A stretch of DNA of 64,000 nt from Aureisphaera sp038529705 (lineage in GTDB: Bacteria > Bacteroidota > Bacteroidia > Flavobacteriales > Flavobacteriaceae), in contig JBCBDM010000001.1 of NCBI GenBank assembly GCA_038529705.1, positions 4,936-68,935 of the forward strand, written 5' to 3'. Made by a program: the position numbers and the translations under genes. The notes under the pieces are model-generated. The model was not told where the DNA came from. It made no database searches and was given only the letters and a program-made list of their open reading frames with translations. Of the stretch, positions 8,581 to 16,763 are shown one piece after another (positions within the stretch are counted from its first letter, which is position 1; the number at the start of each line of letters is the position of its first letter).

Positions 8581-11500
8581 CTACTGCTCTATACAGTTAG
8601 TACAGTTAAAACTTGTGTGAACTTTTTCAACTTCTATGTCCTGAATGGTTGGATAATTCACCATATCCCGTACCGTACAAATGAACTTTACTCCGTAATT
8701 AGTACTAGGATCACAAATGGCCTGGGCCGGCCCAATGATAAACAACTCAGACATAGATGCACTGCCACCTTCATCTTCAATTTCACCAATGAAGTTTCGG
8801 GGCGCCAACTCTATTCCTCCATCCATATAGGCCCATTCCCAGGTATATCTAAACTCATCTGAGGCGCTCTCAACATGCACTAAGTGAGTAAGGTTGGTGT
8901 CCGGACCATTCTCATAACACAGATCTATGTTCAATTGATTGAGTATCACCGAAATCTCTGTGATCGGGTCCGGATCTCCTGAACAAGTACCGGTGAAAGT
9001 AGGGTCATAATTGTCGCTTATCGTCAATGATTGTCCTAAAGTAGCGTAGCACTCATTATCCACTGCTGTTATGGTAACTGTGGCAGCCCCCTGACCGTTG
9101 GAAGGCCCCGGGACATAGGCTACTTCAAAGACTGGGTCTTGATTGGCCGCGGTGATCGTAAAAGATCCTGATCCCGGAACCCCATTCACCAATAAGGTTG
9201 CCGTACCATCGCCTCCGGTTTGGTTTTGTACCGCATAGGTCACTGTGGTTCCAATGGGTCCTCTCAAAACCCCGGAAGAGGGCCCAAGTCCAACACAGCT
9301 CGAGAAGTCGTCAAAGTAAACAGGCTCTGGCTGACAACCTCCACCTCCTCCAGAAGATCCATCCAGGCCTCTTTGATAATTGTACTTGTATTCCACGGCC
9401 TTCTTGAACCCTCCGGTAATAGAAGCCGTGTTGGCGGTTTCCTGATACACCCGAATGAGTTTTCCTGAGGCGTCATATTGATACTTTGTCGCCAAATTAT
9501 TAGGTCCTAAGATGAAGGTAAGCTCGTCTTTGTCATTATAAACATAAGAGGTCATGGAAGAAGCCACGGGAAGTATTCTAAAGTCATCGATAAAGATATC
9601 CCCGGCTTCCGAAGTCACCAGAATGATCTGGTTACTGTTTGTTTGCGCCTGGCTGATATCAAAATAATGGTTCATCAACACCCAATTCCCGGCGGTAGTA
9701 CGTTCCCCATTGAAATTTTCAAGTGCACCAGTCCATCCCATCTTGATACGGGCCTTCGTATAATTATCCTTGTGGATCCAGGCCGAGATTTTGTATTCCC
9801 CAGCTCTAAATTGATTGGCTCTCAAGACCGTTCCAAAAGTGGTGGAAACACTGTTTCCGCCCGGACCAATTTTCACAGAATACTCACCGGTATGGGATTT
9901 CTCATCCGTCTGGAAATTTAACCCAAATACATCATGATCCAGGTAGTTATCTCCAGGAAGGTTATCATACTCCGCACTGGTATAGATCGCCTCGCCATAT
10001 CGGGCATTAGAGGTTAACAATACCTTACTCTCTTTATCAGTAGTTCGAGTAGTTGCATAATTATTGTTGATATCCTTGACCTCCAATACCTCAGAAAAGT
10101 GATTGTATTTGGTAATGGTAGATACTTTCTTCCAGGGGTTGGGTTGATTGGCGCCTACAGCCCAATTAAATCCGTCATCATTGGAAGTATCAAATCCAAC
10201 CAGTCGCCCGTTGGCATCGATATCTCCATCCCAGATGTAGGTTCTGTCTTTTCGCCACACCTTTTTGTTATTGCTAGACTCCTGAGGCTCATCTATTCCT
10301 CGGTAATCGGTATAGATCCAGTTATTGCTCCAGGTGGTAATACCTACTCCAATAGGCCTCCAGGTTCCGTTATCGTCTACAAAGGAATAATTGGCCGCAT
10401 TTTGGGTAAGCATATTCCTATTGTGTACGTTAGCAACTTTGCTCCCCATGTCTGGATATTTTTGATAAGCCGGAACGTTCACCGTTTTGTAAAGAACTCC
10501 TTTACTGTCCTTAGTTATGATCTCATCGGACATTCCATTGACGGGGTTAAACTGTGTGAATTCAGATTCCTGCGCTACTCCATTGGAAATACTAGTAGTC
10601 GATTTCAAAAGATTGGGATATTTAATTCTAGTTGAAGAATTGACAATCCATTTATCGGTTTTGGTAGCATCTGAATAATCAACCGACTTATAAGTTTGAT
10701 AGGACTCTTTGGTCATACCCACAAGACTCGGCGTTTCCTCAGGGCTGAAGTATTCGTTCTTGGTGATTTGAACGGGTTGATTCTCGGAATTATAGGTTTT
10801 TACTTCCAACAATTGACCAATAGAAGCCAAATTATCCTTTACGGTAAAATTGGAAATATTAACCTCTTTGTTCGCTGTAGAATTGGTAAAGGTTGTGGTA
10901 AAATCGGTATCGATTTCATAGAAATTTCCAAATTCAGCCGTCCCGGTTCGATCCTTTAAGACATTAAACTTATAAACCGTCTTTCCATGGACTACGTCAT
11001 CGTCTCCAACAGATTTGGTGGTGACATATTCGTACATCACCTTTGGCGAAGGCAACTCTGCACTATACGGTACTTCTTCCTCGAGTTCATGTGCAAATGG
11101 AATATAGCTCACGTACCCAATTCCATCTTCGTTTTCACCGTATTTGTATTCTGTTTTATAACTGGTGGATCCATCCTCGGTGGCAATTTGCGTTACACGC
11201 ACACCACCTCCTTTTAGTACCTTATTTGCCGTATTGAACCTGACTTCGGTTCCCCGATAGAACTTTTCAAAGTAGTGAGAATTAGGACCATTCAGATATG
11301 ATTCTATCAAAGGTATGTTCGTTGCAGACCCTCCATACTCCAGCGTCATATCATTGTCAAAAGTTACTTCGTAACGATTGATTCCCAGCGCTGTTGTCAC
11401 CGTGGCCCAACCATTATAACCGGACAAAACACCTTGTCCATTTAACGGAGGATACTTCCCCTCATAATTTACCCATACCTTATCTCCAACATTCAATACC

Positions 11501-14391
11501 AAATTTGCATTGGACTGTATCTCCAACTTCTTGTTGGAAACATCATTGATATGGGAGTAGGTAGGATAGGTAGAAGTGTAAATTCCTTTGGTATAATTGG
11601 TGAAATAGAAGTTGTGGTCGACCGCCGAATAGTGTTCGTGCTGATCATAATCTATCTTGATCTTTCCCCCCTGAGGTGTTTGAATTTCATTAAGCGACCA
11701 TAATGAATTATCATGGGTAAAATAACCCCATTCGTCTTTCTTATTGATATCCCAGATATATGAGAGGTCATTGTATTTGAATTTATAGGAAGGAACCGTT
11801 TGCACCCCTCCTTTTCCTTTAAATACGACTTTGCTAAGTCCCGACTTATTATTCTGATAAACCAGAGGTTCATAAAGCATATCGATCACCTTCAAGGCCT
11901 TATCGTACAGCTCAGAATCCATATCCACCTTATTGATGGTATTAGATCTGTAATTATATCTGGCACTTACATTCTCTTTAACCGAATTGTTATACTTAAC
12001 GTTTACGGTTGAATATGTGCCACTCTCTCCCGGACCATGTGTAGTTACGGCCGTGGCGTCTTCATTCTTCAAAAGTAAAACCTCTGCCAGACGCAATTGT
12101 TTTTGAGCAGGAATGGTAAATCTCGCTACATAGTCTGCATTGGTTTGATTTACATTGGCATGAACCACAGATCTGTACGTCCATGCTTCTGATTCCTCAT
12201 GAGGGCTTTCCTCTTTTACAAATACTGCTGTATGTGTCCTCGTAGAAACTGTGTTTAAGTAGAACAGCTCTTTTCTACCGCGAATCCAGGTTTTCGTTCC
12301 TGAATTTTCATCGCTCTCACTTTCTATATAATCTTTGTCGTATGGGTTTTTCCAAACAAATGCTTCACTCCACTTTCCATAGGAGAAACTTGTCCAATAT
12401 CCATAATCCCCTTGATTGGCAATACCATCGTTATTCTCATCAATATAATCCGGTCCTGTGACTGCGGTTAACAACCAATGGGTGGCGTAGGGTTCAAGCT
12501 GTCGTTTTTCAAAGTAAGATTCATCTTCCTCTTTGGGTATTTCATCATTACCTTCTTTGATAATTCCGAACGTTCTGGTAATTATTTCCTCGTTATACAC
12601 AGGTAAGGAATAATGGAACGTTTTACCATCGGCAGCGGTTATCTTAAAAGCACCAATTCCGTTTCTTGGTTTAGTGCTTCTATCAAAAGTGCTCGTGGTA
12701 ACGTCCGCGTTAAGATATCCTTCGCTTTTGATCGTAGTGTAATTATCGAGAATATCTCCATTGGTATAGTACTCAATATAATTTGATGTTGTTCTTCGAT
12801 CTTCTCCAGCCAGCTGAACCCCATTCGAATAATAGTCTTCTATGTCATTGAAATTTCCTGAACTGAAGAAATTCGCTGAACTCACATCGGCATCCAAATA
12901 GGAACTAATCTCGTTGTCGAAATAGAAATTGGGACGGTCGTCGAACTTGGCGAAATCCGGAATAGCTCCTAAGCCATCAATTTCGTAGCCCAACGTATAC
13001 CCTTGATCATTTTCTTTTCCATCCAATCCAAACAGGGCTCCATTTTCAAAAATGCGTGGAGAAATATTTCCAGAAATTCCTTGTGCTTGAACATTGAACT
13101 TATCGAAATTAGGGAAGGTCAAGTTATTCGTAGCTGCATCGGTCGTCTTGGCCATCAAGGGTGAAATTTCATGGATGTCCATAAATGACTCCGGGCCCTG
13201 GATTTGGCGTAAGGTGCAGTAACAACCATAGGGGTCGCCAGGAGGATCCTCAGTTGCCGCTTTAAAATCCAATGCCTCGTTGTAATCATTGGTAACGAGA
13301 TAACCGCAAATTTCCGGACCATCAACGGGATCATCGCTAATACACTCTACTTCCCAGAGTTGACCATTGCTTACGCCATCATAAAAATAGAGTGGTCCTT
13401 CTATATGGTTCTTGTCGACTTGTCCTAAATAATATCGAATACGTTGTTTCCCAAAGGATAAACTAAATACGCCTATAGGTGTTGGTACATATAGCGGAAT
13501 ATTAAATCCACTACTTTTCACCGTATAGTCTCCCATACTTACCGAGTTGTTAAATGAGGTACTCAAGCCAACTCCGCCCCCAGTAACCGTATTTCTAATC
13601 GATCCCGAAATACCAACTCCCGATGAGGAAAAACTTACTCCCAGGGATCCTGTTAGTTTATTACCTATTCTATCGGTAATTCCAAACGAATAACTTCCCT
13701 GATTACTGAAACCAATGGAGAATCCTTCACCATTGCTGTTAAACCCAATGGATCCGCTAACGTTCCCATTGGTTGAAATACTGGCTCCAAGAGATAATTG
13801 ACCACTCTGTCCTCCAATACCGGCAGAAATTCCAACGGAGGCCCCGTCTGTTCCAATTTCCCCTTCAATACCAATACCTCCTCCTAAACCAATTCCAACA
13901 CTTACAGATCCTCCCAAACTTCGGTGACTTCCCCAGGATAAACCCACACCTACCGAGACTCCGTTCGAATACCCAACAGATAGCGAATACATACTTTGCG
14001 TTCCTCCTTCATCATAGAAGAATTCTGTTAAGAGAGCACTATTGTAATCGTCCGGATAACCGTTAATGTTTCTATTAATAGCTCCGGGATTTAAGTTCCA
14101 GCCCAGTCCGGTCCAGGATGCCTCCTGATCCATGGCTATACCAGAATGATATGCCAATGCCAATGGGTAACCCCCTTCCGGACTGGGAACATTTAACAAG
14201 GGTAAGACATATGTGAAGTCCCCAGTGGCCAAATTCACCATGTCCGTGGCATCCACCGGTTCGAAACTTGCCGCCTCAGGAGCGTTGGGTCCATTATTAT
14301 TTGCCAACAAATAATTGTAGGGAACAAAGGTTTGAAGGAAATTCAAAATTAGAAAAACAGCTATGACTCGGTGTTTTGGCTTAATTTTCAT
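8581..14391 (-). CDS. Giant SpvB/RHS-type partner protein, 1936 aa
   Basis: N-terminal signal/anchor (about residues 8-30), then the hallmark Bacteroidota RHS-partner start (VNLATGDFTYVLPLLNVP, ALAYHSGIAMDQEASWTGLGWNLNPG). Residues about 134-300 form a low-complexity Gly/Ser/Val/Ile region (GVGLSWG, SVGIGLGGGIGIEG, SLGASIST) likely to fold as repetitive beta-strands. A long beta-rich body with Tyr/Asp motifs follows, ending in YVYNDKDELTFILGPNNLATKYQYDASGKL-type YD repeats. A cysteine-containing Ig/PKD-like tail covers the last ~270 residues. It has no T9SS sorting domain. It is encoded 24 bp upstream of the RHS gene, so the two probably form one two-part shell, comparable to the split TcB/TcC arrangement. 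That analogy is inference. Confidence 0.82.
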   Translation of the reverse strand: MKIKPKHRVIAVFLILNFLQTFVPYNYLLANNNGPNAPEAASFEPVDATDMVNLATGDFTYVLPLLNVPSPEGGYPLALAYHSGIAMDQEASWTGLGWNLNPGAINRNINGYPDDYNSALLTEFFYDEGGTQSMYSLSVGYSNGVSVGVGLSWGSHRSLGGSVSVGIGLGGGIGIEGEIGTDGASVGISAGIGGQSGQLSLGASISTNGNVSGSIGFNSNGEGFSIGFSNQGSYSFGITDRIGNKLTGSLGVSFSSSGVGISGSIRNTVTGGGVGLSTSFNNSVSMGDYTVKSSGFNIPLYVPTPIGVFSLSFGKQRIRYYLGQVDKNHIEGPLYFYDGVSNGQLWEVECISDDPVDGPEICGYLVTNDYNEALDFKAATEDPPGDPYGCYCTLRQIQGPESFMDIHEISPLMAKTTDAATNNLTFPNFDKFNVQAQGISGNISPRIFENGALFGLDGKENDQGYTLGYEIDGLGAIPDFAKFDDRPNFYFDNEISSYLDADVSSANFFSSGNFNDIEDYYSNGVQLAGEDRRTTSNYIEYYTNGDILDNYTTIKSEGYLNADVTTSTFDRSTKPRNGIGAFKITAADGKTFHYSLPVYNEEIITRTFGIIKEGNDEIPKEEDESYFEKRQLEPYATHWLLTAVTGPDYIDENNDGIANQGDYGYWTSFSYGKWSEAFVWKNPYDKDYIESESDENSGTKTWIRGRKELFYLNTVSTRTHTAVFVKEESPHEESEAWTYRSVVHANVNQTNADYVARFTIPAQKQLRLAEVLLLKNEDATAVTTHGPGESGTYSTVNVKYNNSVKENVSARYNYRSNTINKVDMDSELYDKALKVIDMLYEPLVYQNNKSGLSKVVFKGKGGVQTVPSYKFKYNDLSYIWDINKKDEWGYFTHDNSLWSLNEIQTPQGGKIKIDYDQHEHYSAVDHNFYFTNYTKGIYTSTYPTYSHINDVSNKKLEIQSNANLVLNVGDKVWVNYEGKYPPLNGQGVLSGYNGWATVTTALGINRYEVTFDNDMTLEYGGSATNIPLIESYLNGPNSHYFEKFYRGTEVRFNTANKVLKGGGVRVTQIATEDGSTSYKTEYKYGENEDGIGYVSYIPFAHELEEEVPYSAELPSPKVMYEYVTTKSVGDDDVVHGKTVYKFNVLKDRTGTAEFGNFYEIDTDFTTTFTNSTANKEVNISNFTVKDNLASIGQLLEVKTYNSENQPVQITKNEYFSPEETPSLVGMTKESYQTYKSVDYSDATKTDKWIVNSSTRIKYPNLLKSTTSISNGVAQESEFTQFNPVNGMSDEIITKDSKGVLYKTVNVPAYQKYPDMGSKVANVHNRNMLTQNAANYSFVDDNGTWRPIGVGITTWSNNWIYTDYRGIDEPQESSNNKKVWRKDRTYIWDGDIDANGRLVGFDTSNDDGFNWAVGANQPNPWKKVSTITKYNHFSEVLEVKDINNNYATTRTTDKESKVLLTSNARYGEAIYTSAEYDNLPGDNYLDHDVFGLNFQTDEKSHTGEYSVKIGPGGNSVSTTFGTVLRANQFRAGEYKISAWIHKDNYTKARIKMGWTGALENFNGERTTAGNWVLMNHYFDISQAQTNSNQIILVTSEAGDIFIDDFRILPVASSMTSYVYNDKDELTFILGPNNLATKYQYDASGKLIRVYQETANTASITGGFKKAVEYKYNYQRGLDGSSGGGGGCQPEPVYFDDFSSCVGLGPSSGVLRGPIGTTVTYAVQNQTGGDGTATLLVNGVPGSGSFTITAANQDPVFEVAYVPGPSNGQGAATVTITAVDNECYATLGQSLTISDNYDPTFTGTCSGDPDPITEISVILNQLNIDLCYENGPDTNLTHLVHVESASDEFRYTWEWAYMDGGIELAPRNFIGEIEDEGGSASMSELFIIGPAQAICDPSTNYGVKFICTVRDMVNYPTIQDIEVEKVHTSFNCTNCIEQ

Positions 14392-14441
14392 ACTTCACTA
14401 GTATTTAGTAGTTTTTATTCTGTTTATTGAAAAAGAGGAAA

Positions 14442-15053
14442 TCATATATCAAATTGCAACATGGGCTCATCTTTTATTTTGCGCACGCTCATCTTGAATT
14501 TCACTTCTCCGGTTTTCACTCCGATATCCTCTATAGACAAGGTTAGTTCTCCATTGTCTTTGACTACTTCGTCCCTGGGAAACACAAGTAACATGGATGT
14601 AGCATGGGTCATTCCATACATCCTAGGATATACATAGTCTTTCATGTTTATAGTATCTTTATTTTTATTGTAGAGGTGTATTTTTTGGTCCATTCCGAAG
14701 GACAATTGATTCACCATAGCGCCAAACTCGTGTCTATTGCTGGGAACAGCACTTAAAAGCTCCCTACCATTTTTAGACAGACTTAAATTGAAGTAGACAT
14801 TCTCTTGATAGAATGCACGTAATGAATCTATACTAGCCTTTGTAGAAACGCCCTCTAATTCTTGAATGACCGTAAGATCAACAGGCCGATACATCAAAGA
14901 AATCTCCACCCCATTCACTTGCTTCTTTTGCAGATATCCGTTCTCAGGATCGCTGATATAGGATAGTAGTTCTTCTTTGGTATCAAAGCTCTTTTGCTGA
15001 CAACCTGTAGCGAAAATGGCTAGTACAAATAAAATCAAATAGGCTCCCCTCAT
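14442..15053 (-). CDS. Lipoprotein associated with the RHS locus, 203 aa
   Basis: Starting at the ATG at 15053 gives MRGAYLILFVLAIFATGC, a typical lipoprotein signal with Cys18. The longer frame upstream only overlaps the ompH-like gene in another phase. The mature part is a soluble domain of about 185 residues without a motif I recognise (contains EISLMYRPVDLTVIQELEG and GMTHATSMLLVFPRDEV). The start lies 7 bp after the stop of the OmpH-like gene, and the giant RHS-partner gene begins 50 bp downstream. This spacing suggests an operon and a periplasmic or outer-membrane role in folding, anchoring or exporting the RHS proteins. The function is inferred from context only. Confidence 0.72.
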   Translation of the reverse strand: MRGAYLILFVLAIFATGCQQKSFDTKEELLSYISDPENGYLQKKQVNGVEISLMYRPVDLTVIQELEGVSTKASIDSLRAFYQENVYFNLSLSKNGRELLSAVPSNRHEFGAMVNQLSFGMDQKIHLYNKNKDTINMKDYVYPRMYGMTHATSMLLVFPRDEVVKDNGELTLSIEDIGVKTGEVKFKMSVRKIKDEPMLQFDI

Positions 15054-15060
15054 ATTCAAT

Positions 15061-15594
15061 CTATTTGGCGTTGAATTCTTTGTTGAGACCCTCCAAGACC
15101 TCATCGGTGAGATCGGAGACATCGTCTGCATACATGATATTGCCCCCACCGCTAGCACCAAAAATCACTTTGTAATTGTGCTTTTTCCCATACTCCTTTA
15201 CAAAGTCGTTGATGTCATTCACTACCGTTTGGGTAGCCTTTTGGTCTTCCTCCTGGATTTGCTTTTGGATAGCCTGTTGGTATTGGCCAATTTGCTGCTG
15301 TTTGTTGCTCAGCAATTCCTGCTTCAACTCCAGCTCTTTTTTAGTCATGGATGCCCGTTCTTTTTCGTAGGTCTTTAGTTCTTCCTGCCAATTCCCTATC
15401 AAACTATCCACATTGGCTTGCAGTTGTTGCGCCTTAGTTTCGAACTTGGATTTTTCCACTTTGGTACGCGCATATCCGTCCACCAATTTGTTGACGTCTA
15501 CGTATACGAGTTCTGAAGAGGATTGGAAGTAAAAAAAAGAAAAAACGGTAGCTGCTAAGGCTAAAATTGAAACGGGTAATGCTAGTTTATTCAT
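15061..15594 (-). CDS. OmpH/Skp-family periplasmic chaperone-like protein, 177 aa
   Basis: ATG at 15594 gives MNKLALPVSILALAATVFSFFYF as signal/anchor, followed by ELVYVDVNKLVDGY, the conserved OmpH opening strand. A long charged coiled coil (about residues 35-125, KSKFETKAQQLQANVDSLI ... QIQEEDQKATQTVVND) and a short beta C-terminal part (YKVIFGASGGGNIMYADDVSDLTDEVLEGLN) follow. This matches the trimeric jellyfish fold of Skp chaperones, which hold unfolded outer-membrane proteins in the periplasm. Housekeeping Bacteroidota OmpH genes usually sit near bamA. Here the gene leads the giant RHS locus, so it may be a dedicated chaperone. Family assignment is strong; client is inferred. Confidence 0.85.
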   Translation of the reverse strand: MNKLALPVSILALAATVFSFFYFQSSSELVYVDVNKLVDGYARTKVEKSKFETKAQQLQANVDSLIGNWQEELKTYEKERASMTKKELELKQELLSNKQQQIGQYQQAIQKQIQEEDQKATQTVVNDINDFVKEYGKKHNYKVIFGASGGGNIMYADDVSDLTDEVLEGLNKEFNAK

Positions 15595-15727
15595 GGATGT
15601 ATTTATATAGTTCACCTGCGCCTTCAATCTGAAAATCTGATTTCAGAAATCCTCGCAAGTCGTTGAAAATCTTGAACTAAACTAGACCATTTGTTTGGAA
15701 ATAAAGGCAAAAAAAAAGCGGTTGAAA

Positions 15728-15747
15728 TCGCAATTCATGAATTGCGA
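15728..15747. promoter_or_regulatory. Perfect 20-bp palindrome in the divergent intergenic region
   Basis: The half-site TCGCAATTCA (15728-15737) is followed directly by its exact reverse complement TGAATTGCGA (15738-15747). It lies in the 258-bp space between the divergent ompH-RHS and pseudopilin operons. A TAAATTTTG sequence five bases further on (15752-15760) resembles a Bacteroidota -7 element for the plus-strand operon. Symmetry and position fit a binding site for a dimeric regulator. No U-run follows directly on either strand, so a terminator is less likely. Confidence 0.5.
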
Positions 15748-15852
15748 CTTGTAAATTTTGGAGTAAAAAATTGTCCTTCAATCGCTTAGAACAAAAAAAT
15801 GCTGAAACCCCAAAATTTGGATTTTCGAAGGCTTAAAATCTTACTTTTAAGT

Positions 15853-16272
15853 ATGAACATTTATAGGAGAAAACCACTAAAAAAAGTTCCGGCCTACACC
15901 ATGGCCGAAGTACTTTTTGCACTCGCCATTATCGGAATAGCTGTCTCCATTGCCATTCCCATTTTTTCACCGGCTACAACCAAAGCCAAGGCCACGGAAG
16001 CCCAATTACAACTGAAGCATATTCACAACCTTCAAACACAATTCCGCTATGTGCGGTCCAAATACTCTATGGATTTCTATGAAATTGATTTTGAAGCCCC
16101 CAAAACCGTCAAAGAAGAGGGTTTTGCCAATTATCGATACGAAATCATCCAGGCCTCGACTACCTCCTTCAAGGCGAGAGCAGAAGCCGTAGTGGATTTC
16201 GACGGAGACGGGATCGTTAACATTTGGGAGATCGATGAAAATGGTGTTCCTAAAGAAATTACCAAAGATTGA
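15853..16272 (+). CDS. Type II secretion / type IV pseudopilin (GspG-like), 139 aa
   Basis: The start at ATG 15853 leaves a short basic leader (MNIYRRKPLKKVPA), then a classical N-methylation helix, YTMAEVLFALAIIGIAVSIAIPIF. The invariant Glu is at mature position +5 if cleavage is after Ala14, so the -1 residue is Ala instead of the usual Gly. The globular part is short and ends in an Asp-rich loop FDGDGIVNIWEIDENG, similar to the calcium-binding loops of major pseudopilins. ATG at 15799 would also be in frame but gives an unusually long leader. This is the only pseudopilin in the cluster and the first gene of its operon. Confidence 0.85.
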   Translation: MNIYRRKPLKKVPAYTMAEVLFALAIIGIAVSIAIPIFSPATTKAKATEAQLQLKHIHNLQTQFRYVRSKYSMDFYEIDFEAPKTVKEEGFANYRYEIIQASTTSFKARAEAVVDFDGDGIVNIWEIDENGVPKEITKD

Positions 16273-16763
16273 TCTGGACCCTTATTAAAATAGTACTCAT
16301 GGGGACACTGGGAATTATCGGTGTACAGGACCTTAAAGAGAGACAGGTCTGGGCTTTTCTGTTTCCATTATTTGGCGTACTGGGAGCGGTACTATTCTAT
16401 CCGAAGGTGACTCCGGCTTTTTTTTGGCTCTCCATTGTCATCAATCTAGGGTTGGTAATCGTGATATTGTTGATCAATTTCATAGTAGCACGATATATTC
16501 TGAAAAAGAATCTATTCAAAGAGGCCATGGGCCTGGGAGATGTGTTGTTCTTTATGGGATTTGCGATCTCCTTTCCCACACTAACCTTTATCAACCTATT
16601 TGTTTTCTCCATCCTATTCACCCTTGTCTTTCATTATGTCCTTACATTTTTGAATCGGTCAGTCCTCGCCACCATTCCCCTGGCCGGATGTATGTCCTTG
16701 TTTTTAACAACCATCTATCTCATCCACTGGACGGGATTTTATGACCCATTATATTTTCTGTAA
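16269..16763 (+). CDS. Prepilin peptidase (A24 family), 164 aa
   Basis: A polytopic inner-membrane aspartyl protease that should cleave the pseudopilin leader. The two catalytic-Asp contexts are visible: VQDLKERQV after the first membrane helix and the signature GLGDVLFF around residue 90. It is the short form, lacking the N-terminal zinc/methylase domain of PilD. The likely start is TTG at 16269, overlapping the previous stop (TTGA), which keeps the first membrane helix whole. ATG at 16299 is an alternative that shortens this helix. It ends immediately before the gspE start codon. Confidence 0.85.
   Translation: MIWTLIKIVLMGTLGIIGVQDLKERQVWAFLFPLFGVLGAVLFYPKVTPAFFWLSIVINLGLVIVILLINFIVARYILKKNLFKEAMGLGDVLFFMGFAISFPTLTFINLFVFSILFTLVFHYVLTFLNRSVLATIPLAGCMSLFLTTIYLIHWTGFYDPLYFL

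Noticed and set aside
10099..10635. Plus-strand open frame of 178 codons inside the RHS partner gene
   Set aside because: It lies wholly opposite a continuous 1936-codon gene, with no export or domain features.
15061..15161. Longer start for the 203-aa lipoprotein (ATG or other start at 15161)
   Set aside because: It would overlap the ompH-like gene by 100 bases and hide the lipoprotein signal that begins at ATG 15053.
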